Assembly (NCBI RefSeq): GCF_954871325.1
Contig: NC_088775.1
Span: 39,905,561 to 39,969,560 of the forward strand
DNA length: 64,000 bases
Reading direction: 5' to 3'
From: Gordionus sp. m RMFG-2023
Lineage: Eukaryota > Nematomorpha > Gordioida > Chordodea > Parachordodidae
Numbering within the stretch: the first letter of the stretch is position 1; each line of letters opens with the position of its first letter. A model generated the notes under the pieces. It searched no databases. It worked only from the letters and a program-made list of their open reading frames with translations, and had not been told where the DNA came from. Made by a program: the position numbers and the translations under genes. Shown piece after piece: positions 12,890-24,818 of the stretch.

Positions 12890-13495
12890 AAAAAAATTCT
12901 TCGGGAAATATTAAGATGTAGTGGGGAGATTTGGCAAATAAAATGAGACATTCAAAAATGATCGTAGAAAAGAAGTTTATCATCGGGAAAATTTTCAGGG
13001 TGTGGTGTTATAGGAGGGGAATTTGGAATATAAGAAATAATCGTAAAGAAAAATTAACATCGCCGGGAGAATTTTTAAGATGTGAAGTGAGAAGGTTTAG
13101 CCAATAAAATGGATCAGATCATCAATAGAATTTAACTTCGCCTGGAAAATTTTTTCTTGGGTGTGGAGTGAGAAGGTTTAGCCAATAAAATAGATTATTA
13201 GATTATAAATAGAATTTAAATTGGTCGGGAAAATTTTTAGGGTGTGGAGTGAGAAGGTTTAGCCAATAAAATGGATTATTAGATCATAAATAGAATTTGA
13301 ATTCGTCGGGAAAATATTTAGGGTGTGGAGTGAGAAGATTTAGCCAATAAAATGGATCATGAGAACATCAAAATAATTTAACATCGCCGGGAAATTTTTT
13401 TTTAGGGTGTGGGGATAAGAGGAGGTTTGGTAAGTAAAGAAAAATTAAGTAATAATTGAATTGAACTTCGTCGGGAAAATTATAAGGGTGTGGAG
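12890..13495. repeat. Tandem repeat of about 60-80-bp units upstream of the LINE
   Basis: About eight diverged units. Each contains CGGGAAAATTTTTAGGGTGT followed by GGAGTGAGAAGGTTTAGCC and AATAAAATGGAT. Unit length varies between about 60 and 80 bp. The array stops abruptly inside a unit at the left end of the palindromic hAT (13496). Because it lies 5' of the minus-strand LINE, it may be that element's repeated 5' untranslated region; a local satellite is the alternative. Confidence 0.75.
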
Positions 13496-15211
13496 CAGGG
13501 TTGCCATGCCTCCCCCCATCAGTGGGAGTCTCCCACAATTTTTTAGTTTACCCACATACATCTCACTCCCTCAATTAGAAATCTCCCACAATTTTTTAAT
13601 TTCTCCCACATTTTTTTTTTTAGCATTTTAATGTTTTTAATATATAAATAATAATTTTGAGAGACAGTATTTGATTATTTTTAAAATAAATTTTAAATAT
13701 TTATTCGAAAAATATGTCTAGTTTTTTTATTTTATATTTCCGCTAATCTCCATCCAACCAATCCAATCCATTCGACATTTTCAAAATTTGAAGTTAGAAA
13801 AGTATGTATAATTATTATAAATATATTTTAAATTACTTAATATATTTTATATCGTTATCTAGATTCTATAATTGCAGTGCTCCACTCGACATTTTCATAG
13901 AAGAATAGAACTTTTAGAAGTGGACATTATAATACCAAACAGATTTAAGTAATAAAATGTTCTATTTTGCTAATAATATATTAAGCACTAAACATTCATA
14001 AAATTTTCATAATAAATGATTTTAAATGGCTGTTCTGGCCAAATTAATAGATATTTTAATATAACTTTGCAAGAATATATTCCCACAGGGCATACTTTTT
14101 AAATAATTTTTTACTTTATTTTAAATTTACAAAATTTCGATTTAAATCAATTTTTTGTTTTCATAATAAAGATATTTTTTGGACAACAACACATATGGTT
14201 TTTATGATTATCATGTCATCTTTTATACAAACATCCTTTTTTTATCACACATTTCTCATCATTTTATAATAAAACCAAATAAAATCTTACTTTTTATAAC
14301 ATGCTACAATTTGAATTATTCTCTTACAAATAAAAATGTACATTGATATTTTTTAGCTTCATTAGTTTATAAAATCTATTTCAAATTAGATTGAATCTTT
14401 TTGTAAATAATAAATAACATACTTTTTCTTATAACTATAATATTCATTGTTTAAATTTATTATAATCAATGTAAGATATAAATATTTTTATATATAAATA
14501 ATTAATATTTATTATAAATAGGCAAATATATATAATATTGAAAATATAACAAGTATAAGCTTAGAAAGTACTTGTTTTGTTAATCAATAAACTGGATATT
14601 AATGTATAGTAATATAATTAAATGAATGTATGTTAAAAAATTACTTTTACTCTATAATATGCCCCAGTCCTAGGCAAATTTTTTTAATATGATTTTTACA
14701 TTTATTTAAATAATTATTATCATTTTGATATAAATCAAAAAAATCATTTTTTTAAATCAAGATTTATGCTAACCCTATATTTGTCACTTTTAATTTTTCT
14801 CTCAATTAATAAACATAGCATATTAACCTCAATCAGTTTAATTTATAATCTTTAAGTTTAATAAGGAGAGGAGACCAAAATAGTTATGTAAAATTTGTGT
14901 TTTTAAATATTATATACCTGATTCAGTTTAATTTATAATCTTGAGGTTTAATAAGGAGACCAAAATAGTTATGCTTATGGAATGGACAACAAAAATAGGA
15001 CATTTTTTTGGCAAGAAAAAAAAGAAGGTTGCACGCATCCTTTGCGTATTTGATTTTAAACTTTAATGTTGATTTTCTCATTTTAAACATTGGCAGTTGG
15101 CACAAGTGGATCACTCCAATTCTAGATCGACGATAAGCTGTGTATAAATAATAGTACAAAAGCAGTTTTTTTTGAAAATAATTTTTATATTTATATATTT
15201 AATTAAAATAT

Positions 15212-18200
15212 ATGTTTAATTGTCCAAAAAGCAACATCATATTTGGTATTGGCACCTCAACAACCTCAACTGGTATGAAACAAAAATCAATTAAGAATTT
15301 CTTCAAGAAATCAGTGCCAGTGATTCCTGAGGTGGTGGAACTTAAGCATCTTCGTGATCGTGTTCGTGGTATGTATAATTAATGTATATAGTATGTATAA
15401 TTATAAATATATAATAGTACATAAACAGTTTATATTAAAAATAATTTTTCTTTTTATATATTTAATTATAACATTTTATTGTCCAAAAAACAACATCAGT
15501 ATTGGAAACTAGTGCTTTAACCTCAAAGCAATCTAAATCTCAAGAAGATGACTATCATGGTATATATAAATAAAAATATAAAATATGTATAATATTTAGG
15601 ATTTCTTAAGCTTAGATTAAAGATGATTAGGATAATAATATTTTCTAAGTTCCACTTTCATTGCTAATTTTTAAAAATATTACTTCTAATATTAATAATA
15701 TATTTTTTAAAATATAATAGTATATAAGTAATTTATATTGAAAATAATTTTTCTTTTTATATATTTAATTATAACATTTTATTGTCCAAAAAACAACATC
15801 AGTATTGGGAACTGCTTTAACCTCTAAACAAGCTAAATCTCAAGAAGATGACTATCATGGTATATATAAATAAAAATATAAAATATGTATAATATTTAGG
15901 ATTTCTTAAGCTTAGATTAAAGATGATTAGGATAATAATATTTTCTAAGTTCCACTTTCATTGCTAATTTTTAAAAATATTACTTCTAATATTAATAATA
16001 TATTTTTTAAAATATAATAGTATATAAGTAATTTATATTGAAAATAATTTTTCTTTTTATATATTTAATTAAAATATATGTTTTATTGTCCAAAAAGCAA
16101 CATCATATTTGGTATTGGCACCTCAACAACCTCAACTGGTATGAAACAAAAATCAATTAAGAATTTCTTCAAGAAATCAGTGCCAGTGATTCCTGAGGTG
16201 GTGGAACTTAAGCATCTTCGTGATCGTGTTCGTGGTATGTATAATTAATGTATATAGTATGTATAATTATAAATATATAATAGTACATAAACAGTTTATA
16301 TTGAAAATAATTTTTCTTTTTATATATTTAATTATAACATTTTATTGTCCAAAAAACAACATCAGTATTGGAAACTAGTGCTTTAACCTCAAAGCAATCT
16401 AAATCTCAAGAAGATGACTATCATGGTATATATAAATAAAAATATAAAATATGTATAATATTTAGGATTTCTTAAGCTTAGATTAAAGATGATTAGGATA
16501 ATAATATTTTCTAAGTTCCACTTTCATTGCTAATTTTTAAAAATATTACTTCTAATATTAATAATATATTTTTTAAAATATAATAGTATATAAGTAATTT
16601 ATATTGAAAATAATTTTTCTTTTTATATATTTAATTATAACATTTTATTGTCCAAAAAACAACATCAGTATTGGAAACTGCTTTAACCTCTAAACAATCT
16701 AAATCTCAAGAAGATGACTATCATGGTATATATAAATAAAAATATAAAATATGTATAATATTTAGGATTTCTTAAGCTTAGATTAAAGATGATTAGGATA
16801 ATAATATTTTCTAAGTTCCACTTTCATTGCTAATTTTTAAAAATATTACTTCTAATATTAATAATATATTTTTTAAAATATAATAGTATATAAGTAATTT
16901 ATATTGAAAATAATTTTTCTTTTTATATATTTAATTATAACATTTTATTGTCCAAAAAACAACATCAGTATTGGAAACTGCTTTAACCTCTAAACAATCT
17001 AAATCTCAAGAAGATGACTATCATGGTATATATAAATAAAAATATAAAATATGTATAATATTTAGGATTTCTTAAGCTTAGATTAAAGATGTATAGGATA
17101 ATAATATTTTCTAAGTTCCACTTTCATTGCTAATTTTTAAAAATATTACTTCTAATATTAATAATATATTTTTTAAAATATAATAGTATATAAGTAATTT
17201 ATATTGAAAATAATTTTTCTTTTTATATATTTAATTATAACATTTTATTGTCCAAAAAACAACATCAGTATTGGAAACTGCTTTAACCTCTAAACAATCT
17301 AAATCTCAAGAAGATGACTATCATGGTATATATAAATAAAAATATAAAATATGTATAATATTTAGGAAATTTATTTTTATTTTCTTAGATAAGTTCCACT
17401 TGCATTCAAATATTAATAATTTATTTAGTAAGGAAATAATTTTTATAATTATGCGCATTCTATATTTTTAACTATCGTATTAAAATTAATGACAAATATT
17501 CTTAATTTACATTTGAAAATAATTATATAGGAATAAAAGCTTTAAAACGTATGTCTCCAAAATATTCGCCGTCTATATCCGATTCGGATGAAACTGGAGA
17601 TCTTTCTGAAAATAGTATTTATTTCTTATAATTTTTGAAAATAAGCATATAAAATTAGGATATGTTTTTAGTTCATATAAATCATTTTTTTAATAAAATA
17701 GCACTTTGATAATTAATTTTGCTTTAAATATCCTAACAAAATTGATTATCTTTTTATATTTTATATACTATAGAATCCGAGAAAGTCAATAAAAGAAGAA
17801 AATATATATGTAAATATAACAAGATATGGGAGCAAAAATATGTTTGGTTGATGAGGCTTACAGGTAGCCATGCTAAATGTAGAATATGTCTTACAGTATT
17901 TAGTTACTACAATGGGGGGGGGGAATATGATATTTTGCGACACCAAAAATCGTCAAAGCATTAGTCAGTACAGGGGAGTCTATCAACGTCTATTGCAATA
18001 CAAAAATATTCTCCAAAAATAATAAATAATACAGATGCAACAACAATTGCGGAAACTGTATATTCATATCATGTAGTTAAACATTCACAGAGCTATCTGC
18101 CATCACAATGTGGGTCGAATCTCTTTCCCATAATATTTAACAAAATAAGTGCTAACTTTACTTGTGGTAGGACAAAAATGAGCAAGGCTATCACAAATGT

Positions 18201-18895
18201 GTTAGGACCTGAATCCAAGAGGTCAATTCTAGACGATTTGAAAGAAGAACATCCATATGCTATTTTAACAGATGCATCAAATAAGGGAAATATTAAAACA
18301 TTTCCCCTGATCCTTCGCTATTTCAACAAGAATAAGGGCATTTCTATAAAACTATTGAAATTTTTTTCATCCGATAGTGAAAAATCCAACGATATAGCTA
18401 ACCACATAATGCTAAATATAGCTGATTCAGGGTTATCAATGAGTTGCATGTCAGCTTTCTGCGCTGATAATGCCTCTGTTAATTTTGGCAAAAATCAAAG
18501 TGTATTTACCGAATTGAGGCAGCACAATAATGAATTAATACCAATTGGCTGTATATGCCATATACTGCATAATTCTTGCAAGAAGGCAATGAATGCACTA
18601 TCTGTAGATGTCGAAATAATTGTGATGAAATGTTTTAACGAATTTAGATCATCAACTAAAAGAGTCACTGAATTAAAAGAATTAGTGGAGTGGTCTGATT
18701 TGGAATGGTGTGAGTTGTTGCGATATGTACCTATCAGGTGGTTATCATTAATACCTGCCATCGAGAGAATTTTAAAATTTTACGAACCCTTAAAGAAATA
18801 CTTCTTAAATAAAGATTTTAAAAGCTGTCCAAAAATTTTGAAATGGGGATTTATCGTTATTACGAAAAAATTCCACCCATTTCTCCTCTGCTTTT
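15212..18895 (+). pseudogene. hAT transposase gene, left-arm copy (3'-truncated)
   Basis: Proposed exon 1 is 15212-15368, starting MFNCPKSN and containing QKSIKNFF, a canonical PCNA-interacting (PIP) box. It ends in phase 1 at GT. Phase-1 micro-exons of 57 or 60 bases follow, then a second copy of exon 1 at 16078-16234, then 17531-17614 (KALKRMSPKYSPSISDSDE) and an exon from 17774. That last exon encodes a BED-like finger (C-x2-C in KCRICL, then HQKSSKH) with a Gly run made by ten G. The frame meets TAG at 17962-17964 immediately after the finger. It is then open to 18895 through the hAT core: LTDASNKGNIK, SAFCADNASVNFG, GCICHILHNSCKKA, VPIRWLSLIPAIERIL. Similarity to the other arm ends at 18845, so the C-terminal part is missing here. 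Confidence 0.75.
15500..17325 (+). repeat. Left-arm micro-exon array (6 units)
   Basis: Units of about 300 bp, each holding a putative exon bounded by AACATCAG on the left and GTATATATAAA on the right. Exons: 15500-15559 (60), 15803-15859 (57), 16366-16425 (60), 16669-16725, 16969-17025 and 17269-17325 (57 each). All are multiples of three and phase 1 at both ends, so any number can be spliced in frame. Each 57-base unit would add about 19 residues, LETALTSKQSKSQEDDYH plus a junction residue. A duplicated PIP-box exon sits between units 2 and 3. Confidence 0.85.
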
Positions 18896-21800
18896 AGACC
18901 ATCTAACTTTAAGTATTTTGGCGAATCATAAAAAATGGAAAAAATTACAATCTCTTCAAACAAGGCTTCAATGTTTGTCGGTAATTTTAATATATTTATT
19001 AAATTACAAAAACATCAAATGATGGTTTCTGTTCCAAGGTCATAATATTTAAACATTTGTAAATAGAGTTATTAAAATCAAATGATATTCTAAAATTGTC
19101 TTAAATATCTGCTTCATTTAAAAATATATTAAAAGTATTATTTGAACATTTTAATATAATATTTTTAGCAATAGCGCCATAAAATTTATTATCTATTTTT
19201 AACTGTAGAGATGAACAGAGCTGTAGCATGATTTTGTGAATCTTTATCAATAAAGAATCTTCTGATTGCAACTGAATATTAACTACTTGAAATAGATTTC
19301 CTACATGTGAAACTAATCCCAAATATGCTTCTGACATTTCATCCTCGAAAAAATTTTTCAAAATTTTATGACAGCTTTTAAAATCTTTATTTAAGAAGTA
19401 TTTCTATAAGGGTTCGTAAAATTTTAAAATACTCTCGATGACAGGTATTAATGATAACCACCTGATAGGTACATATCGCAACAACTCACACCATTCCAAA
19501 TCAGACCACTCCACTAATTCTTTTAATTCAGTGACTCTTTTAGTAGATGAACTAAATTCGTTAAAACATTTCATCACAATTATTTCGACATCTACAGATA
19601 GTGCATTCATTGCCTTCTTGCAAGAATTATGCAGTATATGGCATATACAGCCAATTGGTATTAATTCATTATTGTGCCTCAATTCGGTAAATACACTTTG
19701 ATTTTTGCCAAAATTAACAGAGGCATTATCAGCGCAGAAAGCTGACAGGCAACTCATTGATAACCCTGAATCAGCTATATTTAGCATTATGTGGTTAGCT
19801 ATATCGTTGGATTTTTCACTATCGGATGAAAAAAATTTCAATAGTTTTATAGAAATGCCCTTATTCTTGTTGAAATAGCGAAGGATCAGGGGAAATGTTT
19901 TAATATTTCCCTTATTTGATGCATCTGTTAAAATAGCATATGGATGTTCTTCTTTCAAATCGTCTAGAATTGACCTCTTGGATTCAGGTCCTAACACATT
20001 TGTGATAGCCTTGCTCATTTTTGTCCTACCACAAGTAAAGTTAGCACTTATTTTGTTAAATATTATGGGAAAGAGATTCGACCCACATTGTGATGGCAGA
20101 TAGCTCTGTGAATGTTTAACTACATGATATGAATATACAGTTTCCGCAATTGTTGTTGCATCTGTATTATTTATTATTTTTGGAGAATATTTTTGTATTG
20201 CAATAGACGTTGATAGACTCCCCTGTACTGACTAATGCTTTGACGATTTTTGGTGTCGCAAAATATCATATTCCCCCCCCCCATTGTAGTAACTAAATAC
20301 TGTAAGACATATTCTACATTTAGCATGGCTACCTGTAAGCCTCATCAACCAAACATATTTTTGCTCCCATATCTTGTTATATTTACATATATATTTTCTT
20401 CTTTTATTGACTTTCTCGGATTCTATAGTATATAAAATATAAAAAGATAATCAATTTTGTTAGGATATTTAAAGCAAAATTAATTATCAAAGTGCTATTT
20501 TATTAAAAAAATGATTTATATGAACTAAAAACATATCCTAATTTTATATGCTTATTTTCAAAAATTATAAGAAATAAATACTATTTTCAGAAAGATCTCC
20601 AGTTTCATCCGAATCGGATATAGACGGCGAATATTTTGGAGACATACGTTTTAAAGCTTTTATTCCTATATAATTATTTTCAAATGTAAATTAAGAATAT
20701 TTGTCATTAATTTTAATACGATAGTTAAAAATATAGAATGCGCATAATTATAAAAATTATTTCCTTACTAAATAAATTATTAATATTTGAATGCAAGTGG
20801 AACTTATCTAAGAAAATAAAAATAAATTTCCTAAATATTATACATATTTTATATTTTTATTTATATATACCATGATAGTCATCTTCTTGAGATTTAGATT
20901 GTTTAGAGGTTAAAGCAGTTTCCAATACTGATGTTGTTTTTTGGACAATAAAATGTTATAATTAAATATATAAAAAGAAAAATTATTTTCAATATAAATT
21001 ACTTATATACTATTATATTTTAAAAAATATATTATTAATATTAGAAGTAATATTTTTAAAAATTAGCAATGAAAGTGGAACTTAGAAAATATTATTATCC
21101 TATACATCTTTAATCTAAGCTTAAGAAATCCTAAATATTATACATATTTTATATTTTTATTTATATATACCATGATAGTCATCTTCTTGAGATTTAGATT
21201 GTTTAGAGGTTAAAGCAGTTTCCAATACTGATGTTGTTTTTTGGACAATAAAATGTTATAATTAAATATATAAAAAGAAAAATTATTTTCAATATAAATT
21301 ACTTATATACTATTATATTTTAAAAAATATATTATTAATATTAGAAGTAATATTTTTAAAAATTAGCAATGAAAGTGGAACTTAGAAAATATTATTATCC
21401 TAATCATCTTTAATCTAAGCTTAAGAAATCCTAAATATTATACATATTTTATATTTTTATTTAAATATACCATGATAGTCATCTTCTTGAGATTTAGATT
21501 GTTTAGAGGTTAAAGCAGTTTCCAATACTGATGTTGTTTTTTGGACAATAAAATGTTATAATTAAATATATAAAAAGAAAAATTATTTTCAATATAAATT
21601 ACTTATATACTATTATATTTTAAAAAATATATTATTAATATTAGAAGTAATATTTTTAAAAATTAGCAATGAAAGTGGAACTTAGAAAATATTATTATCC
21701 TATACATCTTTAATCTAAGCTTAAGAAATCCTAAATATTATACATATTTTATATTTTTATTTATATATACCATGATAGTCATCTTCTTGAGATTTAGATT

Positions 21801-24800
21801 GTTTAGAGGTTAAAGCAGTTTCCAATACTGATGTTGTTTTTTGGACAATAAAATGTTATAATTAAATATATAAAAAGAAAAATTATTTTCAATATAAATT
21901 ACTTATATACTATTATATTTTAAAAAATATATTATTAATATTAGAAGTAATATTTTTAAAAATTAGCAATGAAAGTGGAACTTAGAAAATATTATTATCC
22001 TAATCATCTTTAATCTAAGCTTAAGAAATCCTAAATATTATACATATTTTATATTTTTATTTATATATACCATGATAGTCATCTTCTTGAGATTTAGATT
22101 GTTTAGAGGTTAAAGCAGTTTCCAATACTGATGTTGTTTTTTGGACAATAAAATGTTATAATTAAATATATAAAAAGAAAAATTATTTTCAATATAAATT
22201 ACTTATATACTATTATATTTTAAAAAATATATTATTAATATTAGAAGTAATATTTTTAAAAATTAGCAATGAAAGTGGAACTTAGAAAATATTATTATCC
22301 TATACATCTTTAATCTAAGCTTAAGAAATCCTAAATATTATACATATTTTATATTTTTATTTATATATACCATGATAGTCATCTTCTTGAGATTTAGATT
22401 GTTTAGAGGTTAAAGCAGTTTCCAATACTGATGTTGTTTTTTGGACAATAAAATGTTATAATTAAATATATAAAAAGAAAAATTATTTTCAATATAAATT
22501 ACTTATATACTATTATATTTTAAAAAATATATTATTAATATTAGAAGTAATATTTTTAAAAATTAGCAATGAAAGTGGAACTTAGAAAATATTATTATCC
22601 TATACATCTTTAATCTAAGCTTAAGAAATCCTAAATATTATACATATTTTATATTTTTATTTATATATACCATGATAGTCATCTTCTTGAGATTTAGATT
22701 GTTTAGAGGTTAAAGCAGTTTCCAATACTGATGTTGTTTTTTGGACAATAAAATGTTATAATTAAATATATAAAAAGAAAAATTATTTTCAATATAAATT
22801 ACTTATATACTATTATATTTTAAAAAATATATTATTAATATTAGAAGTAATATTTTTAAAAATTAGCAATGAAAGTGGAACTTAGAAAATATTATTATCC
22901 TAATCATCTTTAATCTAAGCTTAAGAAATCCTAAATATTATACATATTTTATATTTTTATTTAAATATACCATGATAGTCATCTTCTTGAGATTTAGATT
23001 GTTTAGAGGTTAAAGCAGTTTCCAATACTGATGTTGTTTTTTGGACAATAAAATGTTATAATTAAATATATAAAAAGAAAAATTATTTTCAATATAAATT
23101 ACTTATATACTATTATATTTTAAAAAATATATTATTAATATTAGAAGTAATATTTTTAAAAATTAGCAATGAAAGTGGAACTTAGAAAATATTATTATCC
23201 TATACATCTTTAATCTAAGCTTAAGAAATCCTAAATATTATACATATTTTATATTTTTATTTATATATACCATGATAGTCATCTTCTTGAGATTTAGATT
23301 GTTTAGAGGTTAAAGCAGTTTCCAATACTGATGTTGTTTTTTGGACAATAAAATGTTATAATTAAATATATAAAAAGAAAAATTATTTTCAATATAAATT
23401 ACTTATATACTATTATATTTTAAAAAATATATTATTAATATTAGAAGTAATATTTTTAAAAATTAGCAATGAAAGTGGAACTTAGAAAATATTATTATCC
23501 TATACATCTTTAATCTAAGCTTAAGAAATCCTAAATATTATACATATTTTATATTTTTATTTATATATACCATGATAGTCATCTTCTTGAGATTTAGATT
23601 GTTTAGAGGTTAAAGCAGTTTCCAATACTGATGTTGTTTTTTGGACAATAAAATGTTATAATTAAATATATAAAAAGAAAAATTATTTTCAATATAAATT
23701 ACTTATATACTATTATATTTTAAAAAATATATTATTAATATTAGAAGTGATATTTTTAAAAATTAGCAATGAAAGTGGAACTTAGAAAATATTATTATCC
23801 TATACATCTTTAATTTAAGCTTAAGAAATCCTAAATATTATACATATTTTATATTTTTATTTATATATACCATGATAGTCATCTTCTTGAGATTTAGATT
23901 GTTTAGAGGTTAAAGCAGTTTCCAATACTGATGTTGTTTTTTGGACAATAAAATGTTATAATTAAATATATAAAAAGAAAAATTATTTTCAATATAAATT
24001 ACTTATATACTATTATATTTTAAAAAATATATTATTAATATTAGAAGTAATATTTTTAAAAATTAGCAATGAAAGTGGAACTTAGAAAATATTATTATCC
24101 TAATCATCTTTAATCTAAGCTTAAGAAATCCTAAATATTATACATATTTTATATTTTTATTTATATATACCATGATAGTCATCTTCTTGAGATTTAGATT
24201 GTTTAGAGGTTAAAGCAGTTTCCAATACTGATGTTGTTTTTTGGACAATAAAATGTTATAATTAAATATATAAAAAGAAAAATTATTTTCAATATAAATT
24301 ACTTATATACTATTATATTTTAAAAAATATATTATTAATATTAGAAGTAATATTTTTAAAAATTAGCAATGAAAGTGGAACTTAGAAAATATTATTATCC
24401 TAATCATCTTTAATCTAAGCTTAAGAAATCCTAAATATTATACATATTTTATATTTTTATTTATATATACCATGATAGTCATCTTCTTGAGATTTAGATT
24501 GCTTTGAGGTTAAAGCACTAGTTTCCAATACTGATGTTGTTTTTTGGACAATAAAATGTTATAATTAAATATATAAAAAGAAAAATTATTTTCAATATAA
24601 ACTGTTTATGTACTATTATATATTTATAATTATACATACTATATACATTAATTATACATACCACGAACACGATCACGAAGATGCTTAAGTTCCACCACCT
24701 CAGGAATCACTGGCACTGATTTCTTGAAGAAATTCTTAATTGATTTTTGTTTCATACCAGTTGAGGTTGTTGAGGTGCCAATACCAAATATGATGTTGCT

Positions 24801-24818
24801 TTTTGGACAATAAAACAT
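18870..24818 (-). pseudogene. hAT transposase gene, right-arm copy (longer)
   Basis: Mirror copy of the left-arm gene on the minus strand. PIP-box exon 1 is 24662-24818 (start MFYCPKSN). Thirteen micro-exons lie between 24530 and 20871, followed by the linker and BED-finger exons and the core frame 20018-19404 (204 codons from MSKAITNVLGPESKRS). Unlike the left arm it continues to FFEDEMSEAYLGLVSHVGNL (about 19361-19101, a block seen in ZMYM6/SCAND3-like hATs). It then runs to a last stretch near 18880-18980 related to the fragment at 37990-38100. The TAG after the BED finger is present here too. Frames are interrupted between 19404 and 19361. The conserved C-terminal dimerisation block was not found, so this copy also lacks the 3' end. 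Confidence 0.7.
20871..24530 (-). repeat. Right-arm micro-exon array (13 units)
   Basis: Thirteen putative exons at exact 300-bp spacing, with lower bounds 20871, 21171, and so on to 24471. The first in transcription order is 60 bases long, the other twelve 57. The 57-base exons are identical to one another as far as I can read. The intron parts carry a few shared variants (TATACAT or TAATCAT; ATTTATATATAC or ATTTAAATATAC). These recur in a patchy order, which suggests block duplication by unequal exchange. Confidence 0.88.

Noticed and set aside
17761-20435. 61-codon open frames at 17761-17946 and 20250-20435
   Set aside because: Identical antisense shadows of the BED-finger exon in the two arms.
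15212-24818. CRISPR-like or satellite interpretation of the regular 300-bp array
   Set aside because: Units are 300 bp without variable spacers, lie inside a eukaryotic transposon gene and carry splice-like borders.
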